Origin: Methanobrevibacter arboriphilus JCM 13429 = DSM 1125
GTDB taxonomy: Archaea > Methanobacteriota > Methanobacteria > Methanobacteriales > Methanobacteriaceae
Reading direction: 5' to 3'
Assembly: GCF_002072215.1 (NCBI RefSeq)
Contig: NZ_JXMW01000003.1
Location: 124,001-188,000 of the forward strand
Length of the DNA: 64,000 nt
Part shown: one piece after another, positions 45,274-54,254 of the stretch
Layout of the letters: each line of letters begins with the position of its first letter
Position numbering within the stretch: the first letter of the stretch is position 1
The notes under the pieces: model-generated
Told to the model about the DNA's origin: nothing
The model's input: only the letters and a program-made list of their open reading frames with translations
The model's database searches: none
Translations under genes and position numbers: made by a program

Positions 45274-46968
45274 TTAAACCTTCCATATATTCTTTAAATC
45301 TTTTAAAGTTACACATTTAGGTATATAATTTTTCACCATTCTGTTTACAAATGTTGTATAAAAATTATTATTACAAAACATATCTTTAGGGGTTGTATCA
45401 ACTTGAATTTTCCCATCAAAAATTAAAAAACTTCTACTAGAATAATCAGCTGCAAAATCAATATCATGTGTAACCATCACTATGGATAATCCATTTTTTT
45501 GAAGTTTTTGGAACTTATCACCAAGATTTTTTTTGAATATGGGATCAAGACCTTTAGTAGGTTCATCTAAGAATAATACATCTGGTTTTCTTAATAATGA
45601 TTTCACAATAGCTATTTTCTGCTGTTCACCACCACTACAGTCATAAGGATGTTTTTTCAGTAAGTTTTCTATTTCAAAAAACTTTATTAGATCTTTTTTT
45701 TCTTTTTTATCCATAATATTTTCTTTATTCTCTGAAATAATCTCTGAATTTTCTGTATTTAATTCTTCTTCAACAGTTTCAAATCTAAAATGTATCATTG
45801 GATTTTGATGAACATATCCTAACTTGATTTTTTTATCATGTTTCACTTTTCCTTTGATTGGTTTGAGGATTTTAACTAATAATTGTAATAAAGTACTCTT
45901 TCCAGTACCATTTCCCCCTAAAATACTAATAAATTCTCCTTCTTTAATTTCAAATGATACTTCTTTTATTATAACATGATTTTTATTATATCCAAACCAA
46001 AGATTTTCACACTTAAAAATAGTTTTATTTTTATCTATTTTTGCCCCTGATTTTGTTTCATTTAATATTTTTTCATTTAATAGTTTATATTCATCATAAA
46101 AGGTGTTTTTTGAATTATTCAGTAATTCCTGATTCATTTCATACATATCATTTAACCCTTCTCTTATACTAAGTGGAACTATTCTATCTTGAGAAAATGA
46201 ATAATATTCTTTAAATAAAAAATGAATTAATGCAGTTGAAGGCAGATAATTAGAAAATATTGGATTGGTGCATGTTTCTAAACATATTTCTCTTGGATGG
46301 TTATTATATGCAATTAATCCTTCATCTATAAAAACAGCTTTGTCAATAAATGGGAATACATTATTTATTCTATGTTCTGTCATTAGTATTGTTATTGAAA
46401 ATTCTTCATTTAATCTTCGAAGTATTGATAGAAAATCATATGATGCAATAGGATCTAGTTGAGAAGTGGGTTCATCTAAAAGTAATACTTTGGGTTTTAA
46501 AACTAAAAGTGAGCATAAATTAACTAGCTGTTTTTGCCCACCAGATAGTTCATCTACTTTTTTATAAAGTAGCTTATCTAGAGAAAAAAATGTTGATATT
46601 TCAGCTATTCTTGTTCTGATTTCTTCTGTAGGAGTCCCCATATTTTCTAAAGAAAAGCTAATTTCTTGAATTACTGTATCACAAACAAATTGATTTTCAG
46701 GATTTTGAAATAAAAAACCTATCTCTCTTGCAGATTTTTCTTTACTAAGTTGTCTTATATTTTCTCCATCATAGTAAATTATTCCTTCTTCATTTCCAAT
46801 AGGTTTAATTTCATTTTTTAAGTTCATTAGCAATGTTGTTTTTCCACAACCAGATGGTCCACAGAATAGTACAAAATCTCCTCTATTCACTGTAAGATTT
46901 AGCTTAGAAAAAATTTTTTCATTATCAGAATATTCAAAACTGAAATCATTGAATCTTATTAGTTCCAT
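45274..46968 (-). CDS. ECF transporter ATPase, two ABC domains fused
   Basis: 564 residues from the ATG at 46968. That start is chosen over upstream ATGs because GGAGG lies five bases before it; it overlaps the T-component gene by 23 bases. Domain 1 has Walker A CGPSGCGKTT, signature LSGGQKQ and Walker B VLLLDEPTS. Domain 2 has GGNGTGKST, CSGGEQQK and VLFLDEPTKG. Both have the expected switch His (TEHR, THD). It hydrolyses ATP to drive the T and S subunits. The fused A1-A2 arrangement is like YkoD-type or CbiO pairs. Domain 2 has an acidic insert (NTENSEIISENKENIMDKKE) after the Q loop. Confidence 0.93.
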   Translation of the reverse strand: MELIRFNDFSFEYSDNEKIFSKLNLTVNRGDFVLFCGPSGCGKTTLLMNLKNEIKPIGNEEGIIYYDGENIRQLSKEKSAREIGFLFQNPENQFVCDTVIQEISFSLENMGTPTEEIRTRIAEISTFFSLDKLLYKKVDELSGGQKQLVNLCSLLVLKPKVLLLDEPTSQLDPIASYDFLSILRRLNEEFSITILMTEHRINNVFPFIDKAVFIDEGLIAYNNHPREICLETCTNPIFSNYLPSTALIHFLFKEYYSFSQDRIVPLSIREGLNDMYEMNQELLNNSKNTFYDEYKLLNEKILNETKSGAKIDKNKTIFKCENLWFGYNKNHVIIKEVSFEIKEGEFISILGGNGTGKSTLLQLLVKILKPIKGKVKHDKKIKLGYVHQNPMIHFRFETVEEELNTENSEIISENKENIMDKKEKKDLIKFFEIENLLKKHPYDCSGGEQQKIAIVKSLLRKPDVLFLDEPTKGLDPIFKKNLGDKFQKLQKNGLSIVMVTHDIDFAADYSSRSFLIFDGKIQVDTTPKDMFCNNNFYTTFVNRMVKNYIPKCVTLKDLKNIWKV

Positions 46969-47884
46969 ATTTTCCTCCATTGCCATAATTTTTTCCATGA
47001 TATTTCCATAATATCCTTTCCATCAATTCTAAAAATATTAAAGGTGAAAGTAAAAATAAAAATATTATATAATACATGTTCAATGGAAATTTAAAAAACG
47101 ATGTATCTAAAGTAGGGTAAATCTCAATATTTCCAAAGCCATAGTATAATCCTATTAATGATAATATTGAAGTTATAGCTATTATTAAAATTATAATAAT
47201 ATCAATTTTATGAATATTATATTTTAAATAGCTTGTTCTTTCAGTAATTCCATATCCTCTAGCTTTCATAGACTTTGCAGTTAACATAGATTCTTCTAAA
47301 GACCATGATATTACAATGGCTAACATAGATCCCATTTTTCTAACTTTATCTATTCTTTTTTCATTTGAATTATCATGATTGAATTTAAATATTTTATTAA
47401 CTTCTCCTAATCTATAGTTTAATAATGGTATAAATCTCATAGCCATCACTCCAATCATTGATACAGTAGGAAAATGATTGGATATTAAATAAAGGATTTT
47501 TTGATAATCAACATATTTATTAAAAGATAAAAAAAGCAATAATATTATTAACAATGAAAATGCCATTAAAAATCCATAAACTAAAGATTCAAGAGTAATA
47601 AAATAGCCATTAAATGCATTATTGAATAAATTATTGAATAAGTAAATTTTTGTGGTTCCTACATGTGAAAATAATGGGTTTAAAATAATAATTATTAAAG
47701 ACATTGGGATAAAATATTTTAATGTGGTAACTATTTCTTTTTCTCCTCTCTGTAGATAAATTAATAGAATTATAAATATCAATAAACTCATTAAATAATA
47801 AATATTATTAAATAAAAGTGAAAATAATATGAGTATAATATAATAAACTGATATTACTCCAGGATGTATTGTATTTAGATTCAT
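46946..47884 (-). CDS. ECF transporter T (transmembrane coupling) component
   Basis: 312 residues, about six to eight membrane segments. The cytoplasmic coupling motif is clear: SLEESMLTAKSMKARGYG (about 195-212) includes the A-R-G family signature that docks on the ATPases. FIPLLNYRLGEV and a downstream TSYL segment also fit CbiQ/EcfT proteins. It is first in the operon T-A-S on the minus strand, so the operon promoter should lie just upstream of 47884. That upstream region (47885-48023) is T-rich, with no riboswitch seen. Confidence 0.9.
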   Translation of the reverse strand: MNLNTIHPGVISVYYIILILFSLLFNNIYYLMSLLIFIILLIYLQRGEKEIVTTLKYFIPMSLIIIILNPLFSHVGTTKIYLFNNLFNNAFNGYFITLESLVYGFLMAFSLLIILLLFLSFNKYVDYQKILYLISNHFPTVSMIGVMAMRFIPLLNYRLGEVNKIFKFNHDNSNEKRIDKVRKMGSMLAIVISWSLEESMLTAKSMKARGYGITERTSYLKYNIHKIDIIIILIIAITSILSLIGLYYGFGNIEIYPTLDTSFFKFPLNMYYIIFLFLLSPLIFLELMERILWKYHGKNYGNGGKYGTNKIQ

Positions 47885-48023
47885 AGTTACCTTAAATATC
47901 TTTTATTCCAAATGATATATGTTATATTATTCAAAATAGTCTTTGTTGGTTGTTATATTGGTTTTTTGTTAGTTGTTTTTTTTTGTTATTGGTTGTTTTT
48001 TTATTGTTTGGGAAGGGAGGAGT

Positions 48024-48362
48024 TTATCCTTCTACCATTATGAGTTTTCCCGTTGATGGGTCTTTGTATACTTTTCCCATTTCTACGTATCCTTGTCCTG
48101 AGCTTTCGGTTGTGTTGGGTGTGTCGTTTAGTTCTTCTCCTTGGTTAACTTGCGATACTTTTTGCATTTCTTTCATTGTTTCTTGCTTTTCTTCTGCTGT
48201 CATGTCACTGAATACTACACTTTGCATATTCCATGACATTACTAAAAATACCAGTAAACCTACTGATATTACAAGCATTGCATCTACTAAGTTGGTTGTT
48301 CCAGCCATAGGGTCTTCTTCTACTCTTGAGGATCTTCTGTTTTTCCTATCTCTTCTTGCCAT
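48024..48362 (-). CDS. DUF2149 membrane protein, partner of an ExbB-like channel
   Basis: 112 residues: basic start (MARRDRKNRRSS), one membrane helix (LVDAMLVISVGLLVFLVMSW), then an outside domain rich in Glu/Gln ending YKDPSTGKLIMVEG. The size and single-helix plan resemble ExbD/TolR/MotB-like partners, and in methanogens DUF2149 proteins lie beside MotA/TolQ/ExbB homologues, as here. The Asp in NLVDAM at the start of the helix is a candidate proton-path residue, like the critical Asp of ExbD. The coding region is noticeably richer in GC than the surroundings. Confidence 0.82.
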   Translation of the reverse strand: MARRDRKNRRSSRVEEDPMAGTTNLVDAMLVISVGLLVFLVMSWNMQSVVFSDMTAEEKQETMKEMQKVSQVNQGEELNDTPNTTESSGQGYVEMGKVYKDPSTGKLIMVEG

Positions 48363-48469
48363 GATGATTTATCTCCTTTTCATCCTCTCTTGCTTATTTT
48401 TTTATTTTCTCATATTTTTCCCTATTCTTTCTTCTTTTCCTATTTTTTCTTCCTTTTTTCCTTATTTTT

Positions 48470-49114
48470 TTAAGTTTCCATGTATTCAAGGATAGCGTCT
48501 GATAGTGCGTCTAGGTTGGATAGGTAGTCATCGTACCATCTTCTGCGGATTTTGGATACTAGGTATGCTACTGCTCCGGCCCCGATCCCAACTACGGTTG
48601 TGTCGAATGCTACTATTATTGCTTGTGATAGTGCTGTTACATCTCCGCTTCCTAGTGCTGCTAGTCCTGGTCCCATTGGTATTAATGTTCCCATTAATCC
48701 TAATGTAGGGCCAATTCTTGTTACTATGTCTGTTTTTTCAACTATTTTGTCGATATGGTTTTCTTCACTTTCAATATATTTATTTGCAAGTGCAAGTCTT
48801 GATTTATTTTTTAAATTTTCAGATGATGCTAGTTCTGTTAGAATCTTTTTTTGACTTTTGGGGATTATTGAATCGTTTATAACTTTTTTAACTTCTTCAG
48901 GGTTTTCAGAATCCGATATTTCATATATCAAATTTTTTATTGTGTTTGCAGGTATTTTTTTTCTGCTTGTGTATTCTGAAATTAAACCACCAAGGGTTAT
49001 TACTGCATATACTACAAAAATCAGCAATATTACTATCACTGGTATTAATAAACTTTGAGAAATAACATTCAAACCAGAAGTTAAAATATCACTACCCGGA
49101 ATACTTGTAACCAT
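48470..49114 (-). CDS. MotA/TolQ/ExbB-type proton channel protein
   Basis: 214 residues. Three membrane segments: LLIPVIVILLIFVVYAVITL near 25, then after a cytoplasmic domain TRIGPTLGLMGTLIPMGPGL (about 135-155) and SQAIIVAFDTTVVGIGAGAVAYLV (about 163-187). The GPTLGLMGTL and AFDTTVVGIGAG motifs are the ExbB/TolQ/MotA hallmark. Such proteins form a pentameric channel that turns proton or sodium flow into motion of the ExbD-like partner, here the DUF2149 protein 107 bases downstream. What it drives in an archaeon without outer membrane is unknown. The 3' half has much higher GC (codons such as GGG, CCG, GCC) than its neighbours. Confidence 0.88.
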   Translation of the reverse strand: MVTSIPGSDILTSGLNVISQSLLIPVIVILLIFVVYAVITLGGLISEYTSRKKIPANTIKNLIYEISDSENPEEVKKVINDSIIPKSQKKILTELASSENLKNKSRLALANKYIESEENHIDKIVEKTDIVTRIGPTLGLMGTLIPMGPGLAALGSGDVTALSQAIIVAFDTTVVGIGAGAVAYLVSKIRRRWYDDYLSNLDALSDAILEYMET

Positions 49115-49204
49115 CTTAAAATCACCATTCTTTTATTTAATTATTTGAAAGTTTTATTTATTGAAAAATTATTTAATTTTATAATATTTTAATTAATTTA
49201 ATCT

Positions 49205-49271
49205 AAAATTAATCATAAAATTTAATCATAAAATTTAATTATAAGATTTAATTATAAATTTATTATAAAAT
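49205..49271. repeat. Tandem ~13-base ATAAAATTTAATC/T repeats
   Basis: About five units of ATAAAATTTAATY or near variants between the DUF2162 gene and the channel gene, starting at the stop codon of the former. Confidence 0.65.
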
Positions 49272-49982
49272 TTAATTATTGAGATTGCTTATTTTTTTGT
49301 TTATAATTCTTCCTGCTATTAGTAATCCTATGAATAGTAGGAATGCTATGATTAGTGAGCCTGTTGATTCGATTGAAATTTTTCCCATAGGATTTGCTAA
49401 TACACTGCTTATGTTTGGGAGTATTAATGAAGAAATGAGGAAATATAATCCTAAAAAGAACATGAAATTTCCAAGTACAACTGGATATGGTTTTTTAACT
49501 ATCTTATTGAATATGTTTGCTCCAAAGTATGCAGTAATTATGACTATCATTAAAGCTAATGCTGCGTATTGGCTTAGGTTAAAAGGTGTTAGGCCTATTG
49601 TTGGAGCTACTACTAATATACTCACTACTATTGATAAGAAACAACAAGGACATGGTGCAATAATTGCAATTGCAGCTGTTTTAGACGTGTTTTTTTCGTG
49701 TATTTTCCATTCTCTTATAGTTAATACACCTGAAATAATCATAATAGCTGCCATTATTAGGAAAAATCCACTGTTATAAGTGTACATTATCTCTGTTATT
49801 TGAGATGAATAATATGATGCGATTAAAGTGATTATTAAAACTCCTATTCCATAACTTATTACTATTGTTGCTAATGCTTTCTTTGAAAGATTAGCTAAGC
49901 CAGAAGCAAGACCTATCTTTAATCCAAAAACTAAAATTGCAGATAAAACACCTAATTGCCATAATATTGCTACTATATCCAT
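49272..49982 (-). CDS. DUF2162-type membrane transporter-like protein
   Basis: 236 residues, six or seven membrane segments, with a conserved CPCC motif (IAPCPCCFLSIVV, about residues 110-122) that could bind metal or form disulfides. The gene order DUF2162 - ExbB-like - DUF2149 recurs in methanogens, suggesting one energised transport system. GAGGTG lies five bases before the ATG. A 22-bp palindrome overlaps its TATA box (see 50003). Substrate unknown; a metal or cofactor is a guess from the Cys motif and operator. It is the first gene of the minus-strand operon. Confidence 0.75.
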   Translation of the reverse strand: MDIVAILWQLGVLSAILVFGLKIGLASGLANLSKKALATIVISYGIGVLIITLIASYYSSQITEIMYTYNSGFFLIMAAIMIISGVLTIREWKIHEKNTSKTAAIAIIAPCPCCFLSIVVSILVVAPTIGLTPFNLSQYAALALMIVIITAYFGANIFNKIVKKPYPVVLGNFMFFLGLYFLISSLILPNISSVLANPMGKISIESTGSLIIAFLLFIGLLIAGRIINKKISNLNN

Positions 49983-50002
49983 TTCTTACACCTCATTTTT
50001 TA

Positions 50003-50025
50003 TTATATATCTTAAGATATATAAA
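50003..50025 (-). promoter_or_regulatory. Palindromic operator over the DUF2162 promoter
   Basis: Bases 50003-50024 are a perfect 22-bp palindrome (arms TTATATATCTT and AAGATATATAA). It overlaps the minus-strand TATA box TTTATATATC (50025-50016), 34 or more bases before the ATG. A dimeric repressor bound here would block TBP. The regulator is not identifiable in the window. Confidence 0.6.
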
Positions 50026-50373
50026 GTTAATTTAAGTTTTTTTCAACTTTGTTTGAAAATTTAAATGGTATATAGAAACAGTTATTACTATTTTTATTAT
50101 TTTTATTATCTTTATTATTTTTATTATTTTTAAAATAAGTTATTGTTAATAAGTATAAAATATAATATCTATGATAAATAAAAAATAATTGTACAGATTT
50201 TAGTATTATGTGTATTATTGATAAATATTTTAGTATTACAAGTATTACAATTTTTAGTATTATATTTATTATTGATAAATAGTTTAATATTAAATTTTAA
50301 TATTACAGATTTATTTTAATATTACAGGTTTTGCTATTATAAAAACCTATCATTAATAAAAAGGAGAATAATA
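50026..50373. other. Divergent spacer before hisF with short repeats
   Basis: Contains (TTTTATTAT)n-like repeats at 50090-50135. It also holds several copies of TTTAGTATTA or TTTAATATTA, some with GATAAATA, at 50199-50330. AGGAG (50362-50366) precedes the hisF ATG. No gene seen. Confidence 0.5.
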
Positions 50374-51198
50374 ATGTTAACAAAGAGAATAATTCCCTGT
50401 TTAGATTGTGATCTTCAAGTTCCAGAGGGGCGTGTTGTTAAAGGTGTTGAATTTAAACAAATTAAATACGCTGGAAACCCTGTTGAATTAGCTAATAAAT
50501 ATTATGAAGAAGGGGCTGATGAAATTGTACTTCTTGATATTACTGCTTCAAGAGAAAAAAGAGCTACAATGGGAAATGTAGTTAAAGATGTAACTGAAAA
50601 TGTCTTCATACCTATATGTATAGGTGGGGGAATTAGAAAAGTTGATGATTATATTGATATGCTTAAAGCTGGGGCAGATAAATGTTCAACTAATACTGCA
50701 GCTATACATAATCCTGACCTTATTAATGAAGCATCTGAGGTAGTTGGAACACAAGCATGTGTGGTTGGAATAGATGCAAAAAGAAGGTATGTTGATAATC
50801 CAAAAGAAAGTGATGATAAAAATATCATAGAAACTAAAAATGGTTATTGTTGGTTTGACACTAGTATCTATGGTGGAACTGAATTTACTGGCATTGATGC
50901 TATTGATTGGGCTCAAGAATGTCAAAAAAGAGGTGCTGGTGAAATTTTATTAACTTCTATGGATAGGGATGGAACTAAGGATGGGTATGATCTTGAACTA
51001 ACTAAAGCAATTAATGATTCTGTTGATATTCCAGTTATAGCTTCAGGTGGTGTTGGTAAACCAGAACATATTTTTGAAGCTTTTGATATAGCTGATGCTA
51101 GTGCAGCTTTAGCAGCTAGTATTTTCCATTTTAATGAATATCCAATTCCTGAAGTTAAGGAATATTTAAAAGAAAAAAATATTAATGTTAGACTTTAG
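50374..51198 (+). CDS. hisF: Imidazole glycerol phosphate synthase, cyclase subunit
   Basis: 274 residues. HisF is the (beta/alpha)8 subunit that joins ammonia from HisH to PRFAR, giving imidazole glycerol phosphate and AICAR in histidine synthesis. The motifs are clear: RIIPCLDCD with the catalytic Asp near residue 11, [11 protein letters not shown], a second Asp in [11 protein letters not shown] (about 130), [12 protein letters not shown] and [10 protein letters not shown]. An insert after VGIDAKR ([17 protein letters not shown]) makes it longer than most bacterial HisF. Good Shine-Dalgarno. HisH is not adjacent. The 3' end of the gene is part of a tandem duplication. Confidence 0.96.
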   Translation: MLTKRIIPCLDCDLQVPEGRVVKGVEFKQIKYAGNPVELANKYYEEGADEIVLLDITASREKRATMGNVVKDVTENVFIPICIGGGIRKVDDYIDMLKAGADKCSTNTAAIHNPDLINEASEVVGTQACVVGIDAKRRYVDNPKESDDKNIIETKNGYCWFDTSIYGGTEFTGIDAIDWAQECQKRGAGEILLTSMDRDGTKDGYDLELTKAINDSVDIPVIASGGVGKPEHIFEAFDIADASAALAASIFHFNEYPIPEVKEYLKEKNINVRL

Positions 51199-51258
51199 TT
51201 GAAAACATTAATGCTTGACTTTAATTGAAAATATTAATATTTGACTTTAATTGGAAAT
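51181..51258 (+). repeat. Three 26-bp tandem copies starting inside hisF
   Basis: Units at 51181-51206, 51207-51232 and 51233-51258, each of the form ATTAATRYTWGACTTTARTT plus GRAAAY. The first covers the last five hisF codons and its stop; the other two are non-coding copies of it. A few substitutions show they are not brand new. Confidence 0.85.
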
Positions 51259-51328
51259 ATGGATAATGTATTTAGCTTTTAATATGGATAAAAAATTTAT
51301 TTTTTAATAGGTAGTTTACTTAATTAAT

Positions 51329-52318
51329 ATGGGGTTTAGTTTTAGTATGAAATTTGATAATTTAATAAATTTGGAACTAACACAGAAGTCAGGTCAAACA
51401 TCTCAACCTCCTTGGATTGAGATGCATGGCAAATATTGTGATTTGATTTATTTAAATGAGGTGCCAATCCTTATTAAAGCTTATCAAGATGATATAACCT
51501 CTTTAAATATTAATTATGAGCTTCCTCTTGATATTGGAAATTTAAAAGATTCTGTTGATCAAAAAAATACTGAAAAAAATATAAAAAACGAAATTAATAG
51601 AATATTCGATTTAAATTTTGATCTTAATAGGTTCTATGATTATTTATCTGAAGATTCTAAACTTGAAACAACCGTTGATTTTTCGAGAGGACTACGTTTA
51701 TTTTTAGCTAAAAATCCATTTGAAGCTATTGTATCCTCAATTGCATCCGCTAATAATTCTATTGTTCGTTGGACAAAATCGATAGCTAATATTCGGAAAA
51801 AATGGGGAAATCCAGTTAAATTTTCATCTGGAATATTCTATGAATTTCCTTATCCTGAATTACTCCAATTTGTTCATGAAAATGATTTAGAAGAATTTGA
51901 TTCTTTAAATGGATCAATTGATATGGAATTTTGTATTAAAAATCTAAAATCATGTGGTGTAGGTTATAGGGCTCCTTACATCAAAAAAACAAGTGAAATT
52001 CTCTCGAATGATATAAATCTCCTTGAAATATTTAATATGGACTATGAAGAAGCATTCGAAACAGTTTTAACTTTTCCAGGTGTTGGCCCAAAAGTGGCTG
52101 ATTGTATTCTTCTTTATGGTTATGGGTTTAAAGAAGCTTTTCCCACTGATATATGGATAAAAAGAATTATTTCTTATCTTTATTTTGATAATAAAGATAT
52201 TTCTGTTTCTAAAATTCGAGAGTTTGGAATAGAGCACTTTGGGGAATATGCAGGATATGTTCAACTTTATCTGTTTCATTATGCCCGTAAATCTGGATTA
52301 ATGAATAAATTGAAGTAA
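51329..52318 (+). CDS. 8-oxoguanine DNA glycosylase/lyase (OGG1-type)
   Basis: About 329 residues (323 if ATG 51347 is the start; no clear Shine-Dalgarno helps). The C-terminal half is a helix-hairpin-helix-GPD domain: TFPGVGPKVADCILLYGYG contains the catalytic Lys (about 255), and FPTDIWIKRII the catalytic Asp (about 274). The VGPKVADC form matches OGG1-like enzymes. The N-terminal part (GQTSQPPWIEM...FSRGLRLFLAKNPFEAIVSS) also resembles OGG1-type glycosylases, including the stretch before the HhH. It removes 8-oxoguanine opposite C and nicks the strand. A MutT-like Nudix gene lies about 0.8 kb further on the other strand. Confidence 0.9.
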   Translation: MGFSFSMKFDNLINLELTQKSGQTSQPPWIEMHGKYCDLIYLNEVPILIKAYQDDITSLNINYELPLDIGNLKDSVDQKNTEKNIKNEINRIFDLNFDLNRFYDYLSEDSKLETTVDFSRGLRLFLAKNPFEAIVSSIASANNSIVRWTKSIANIRKKWGNPVKFSSGIFYEFPYPELLQFVHENDLEEFDSLNGSIDMEFCIKNLKSCGVGYRAPYIKKTSEILSNDINLLEIFNMDYEEAFETVLTFPGVGPKVADCILLYGYGFKEAFPTDIWIKRIISYLYFDNKDISVSKIREFGIEHFGEYAGYVQLYLFHYARKSGLMNKLK

Positions 52319-52335
52319 TCTAACAATTTTCAATA

Positions 52336-52605
52336 TTATATATATTTTAATACTTTTTTACCATTTTCTGTTATATGATATAGTCTTCCTTTAGTTGCTT
52401 CTTCATTAATACATTTTATTAGATTCTTTTCTTTTAATCCAGATAAATAGATACTAATATGGCTTGTTATTACTCCAACATCTCTAGCTATTTCAGAAGG
52501 AATTTTTAATTTTTCATCTTTAAGTGATATTAATATCTTCTGTCTATATTTTGAAGGTTTAACATATACTAAAAATTCTATTATTTCATCACTGTATTCT
52601 TTCAT
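52336..52605 (-). CDS. Small winged-helix transcriptional regulator (ArsR-like)
   Basis: 89 residues with one winged helix-turn-helix: helices ILISLKDEKLKIPSEIARDV and SHISIYLSGLKEKNLIKCI, followed by a wing (EATKGRLYHITENGKKVLKYI). No extra sensing domain or Cys pair, so no metal role is claimed. GGAGAT stands seven bases before the ATG. It is convergent with the glycosylase gene, 17 bases from its stop. Target genes unknown. Confidence 0.82.
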   Translation of the reverse strand: MKEYSDEIIEFLVYVKPSKYRQKILISLKDEKLKIPSEIARDVGVITSHISIYLSGLKEKNLIKCINEEATKGRLYHITENGKKVLKYI

Positions 52606-53136
52606 AATATTATCTCCATCTGTTTATAATTAATCAAATTTTTTGTTTAAGATCAAATTAGATGTAAATTAAATTATATACAAAATTTAAATTATATGCA
52701 AAATCAGATATTAATATTAACACAACTTAAAAATTAACTAAATTTAATTTTTTCATTGTTATAATTAAGAATTATTATATTAAAATTAATATTTAATAAA
52801 TTAGATGAATTATATTAAAAATTATAAAGTTTATTAATATAACATCATTTTATTTAAAATAGTTTAATATAGGGGGATATCGATTTTTATATATTTTTTA
52901 TTTAGTTTATATGTCATCTAAAGTTATCTAAACAAATGAAATAATATTTATATTTAAAATTTTTAAATGTTCATATAATTTTTTATAAAAATTTAGTATT
53001 CAAAATAATTTAAATAATACTATTAATGATTATTAGTATTATTAGCATTATTAATATTACTAATTATACTTAGTATTATTATTGCTTGTTAAAAATTATT
53101 AGAATTCTTTAGTTGTAATTTTATTTTAATTTAAAG
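52606..53136. other. Intergenic spacer without recognised gene
   Basis: About 530 bases, very AT-rich, with short ATTATTAATATTA-type repeats near 53020-53090. One GC-containing stretch (GGGGGATATCGAT at 52871) has no match I know. Its left end should hold the promoter of the winged-helix gene. Confidence 0.4.
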
Positions 53137-53544
53137 TTATAAAGAGTAGTTTTTTTCTTTCATTAAAGTTTTGAACCATCCAGATATTTCCAAGTCTTTA
53201 ATTTCTTCAATATCAGCCCATTTAAAATCAACATGTTCATTACTTATTTTCACTTCTGGAATTTCAGAAGTAATATCAACATTCATAACAACAGCTATAG
53301 TCTTTTTATGAGGAAAATCTTCTTGAACTGCTCCTATTAAATCGTTTAACTCAATAGACAAGTTTGTTTCTTCATTAAATTCACGGATGAGTGCTTTGTC
53401 AAAGTCTTCTCCTGGTTCAACTTTCCCTCCAGGAAGTTCCCACCGACTAGGATTTGTTTTAGAGTTCGGATGTCTTTTTAATAGTAGAATTTTTCCATCT
53501 TTTTTTAATAATCCTCTCATTACTAGTCCATAGGGTTTTTTCAT
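53137..53544 (-). CDS. Nudix hydrolase, MutT-like
   Basis: 135 residues. The Nudix box is complete: G40-x5-E46-x7-R54-E55-x2-E58-E59 (GGKVEPGEDFDKAL, then IREFNEET). The size and the RWELPGG lead-in suggest a nucleotide-pool cleaner such as 8-oxo-dGTP diphosphatase, though Nudix substrates cannot be fixed by sequence alone. The nearby OGG1-type glycosylase would fit a shared role in oxidised-guanine repair, but the two are separate transcripts on opposite strands. Confidence 0.88.
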   Translation of the reverse strand: MKKPYGLVMRGLLKKDGKILLLKRHPNSKTNPSRWELPGGKVEPGEDFDKALIREFNEETNLSIELNDLIGAVQEDFPHKKTIAVVMNVDITSEIPEVKISNEHVDFKWADIEEIKDLEISGWFKTLMKEKNYSL

Positions 53545-53770
53545 TTTATCAACTCTTTTTAAGTGTTAGTCTTATATTTTATATAAAATATATATAAAAT
53601 ATACTATTACTCTTTAATATATTATTATTTATCTAACTTTATTCATAAATTATGTAAATTTATTAATAATCATCTATAATCATCTATAATCATCATAATT
53701 ATTCATATTTTTAATATTCCTATTTTTAATATTAGAAATTCAAAAAGTTTAAATACTATTATTTAAAAAT

Positions 53771-53786
53771 AATTGATATATCAATT
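53771..53786. promoter_or_regulatory. Palindromic operator before the MarR gene
   Basis: AATTGATATATCAATT is a perfect 16-bp palindrome, 42 bases before the regulator ATG, overlapping its AT-rich promoter. Its core TGATATATCA occurs twice before the transporter gene downstream. A likely site for self-repression by the MarR protein. Confidence 0.75.
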
Positions 53787-53828
53787 AAAATTATTTAACA
53801 AGTTAATCTATTAGGTTAAGGTCATTAT

Positions 53829-54254
53829 ATGGAATATGTTTTTGATAAAAGTGATTTATTATTTGAATTTATAAAAATAAACCATAAATTAAGAAGAATA
53901 CTTCAAAATAAATTTAAATATTATGATATTACATTTGAACAGTGGTATATGTTATATTTTATATATCAAAATGAAGGATGTAATCAAAAAATGCTTTCAA
54001 AAGCTTCAAATAGAGATACTGGAGCTATCACAAGAAGTTTGAATATTCTTGCCGATAAAGGACTTATTGAAAGAAAAATTTCCTTTCAAGATAAAAGAGA
54101 GTTTTTAATATATTTAACTGATAAAAGTTTGAATTTGTATAAAGATACATCTAAGTTAATGCTAGAAAATTCTCAAGAGATTAAAAATATTTTTACTAAA
54201 GATGAACTTGAAAAACTATTTTATTTATTGGAAAAATTAGATTCGAATTTATAG
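53829..54254 (+). CDS. MarR-family transcriptional regulator
   Basis: 141 residues with the MarR layout: N-terminal dimer helix, winged helix-turn-helix (CNQKMLSKASNRDTGAITRS, then LNILADKGLIERKISFQDKR, wing EFLIYLTDKS), and a C-terminal dimer helix. The DKR-E-F-LIYLT wing is characteristic. MarR dimers bind short palindromes and leave when a ligand binds; the palindrome at 53771 and the pair at 54524 are clear candidates. It probably represses itself and the transporter that follows. The inducer is unknown. Confidence 0.9.
   Translation: MEYVFDKSDLLFEFIKINHKLRRILQNKFKYYDITFEQWYMLYFIYQNEGCNQKMLSKASNRDTGAITRSLNILADKGLIERKISFQDKREFLIYLTDKSLNLYKDTSKLMLENSQEIKNIFTKDELEKLFYLLEKLDSNL

Noticed and set aside
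47885-48023. Cobalamin or thiamine riboswitch before the ECF operon
   Set aside because: The sequence is T-rich without any of the conserved riboswitch cores; none could be folded by eye.
47950-48495. Plus-strand open frame of about 180 residues
   Set aside because: Lies opposite the DUF2149 gene, which has a clear family match and gene neighbours; the plus frame has no Shine-Dalgarno or family resemblance.
49279-49779. Plus-strand open frame of about 166 residues
   Set aside because: Antisense of the DUF2162 gene; the real gene has membrane topology, CPCC motif, promoter and Shine-Dalgarno.
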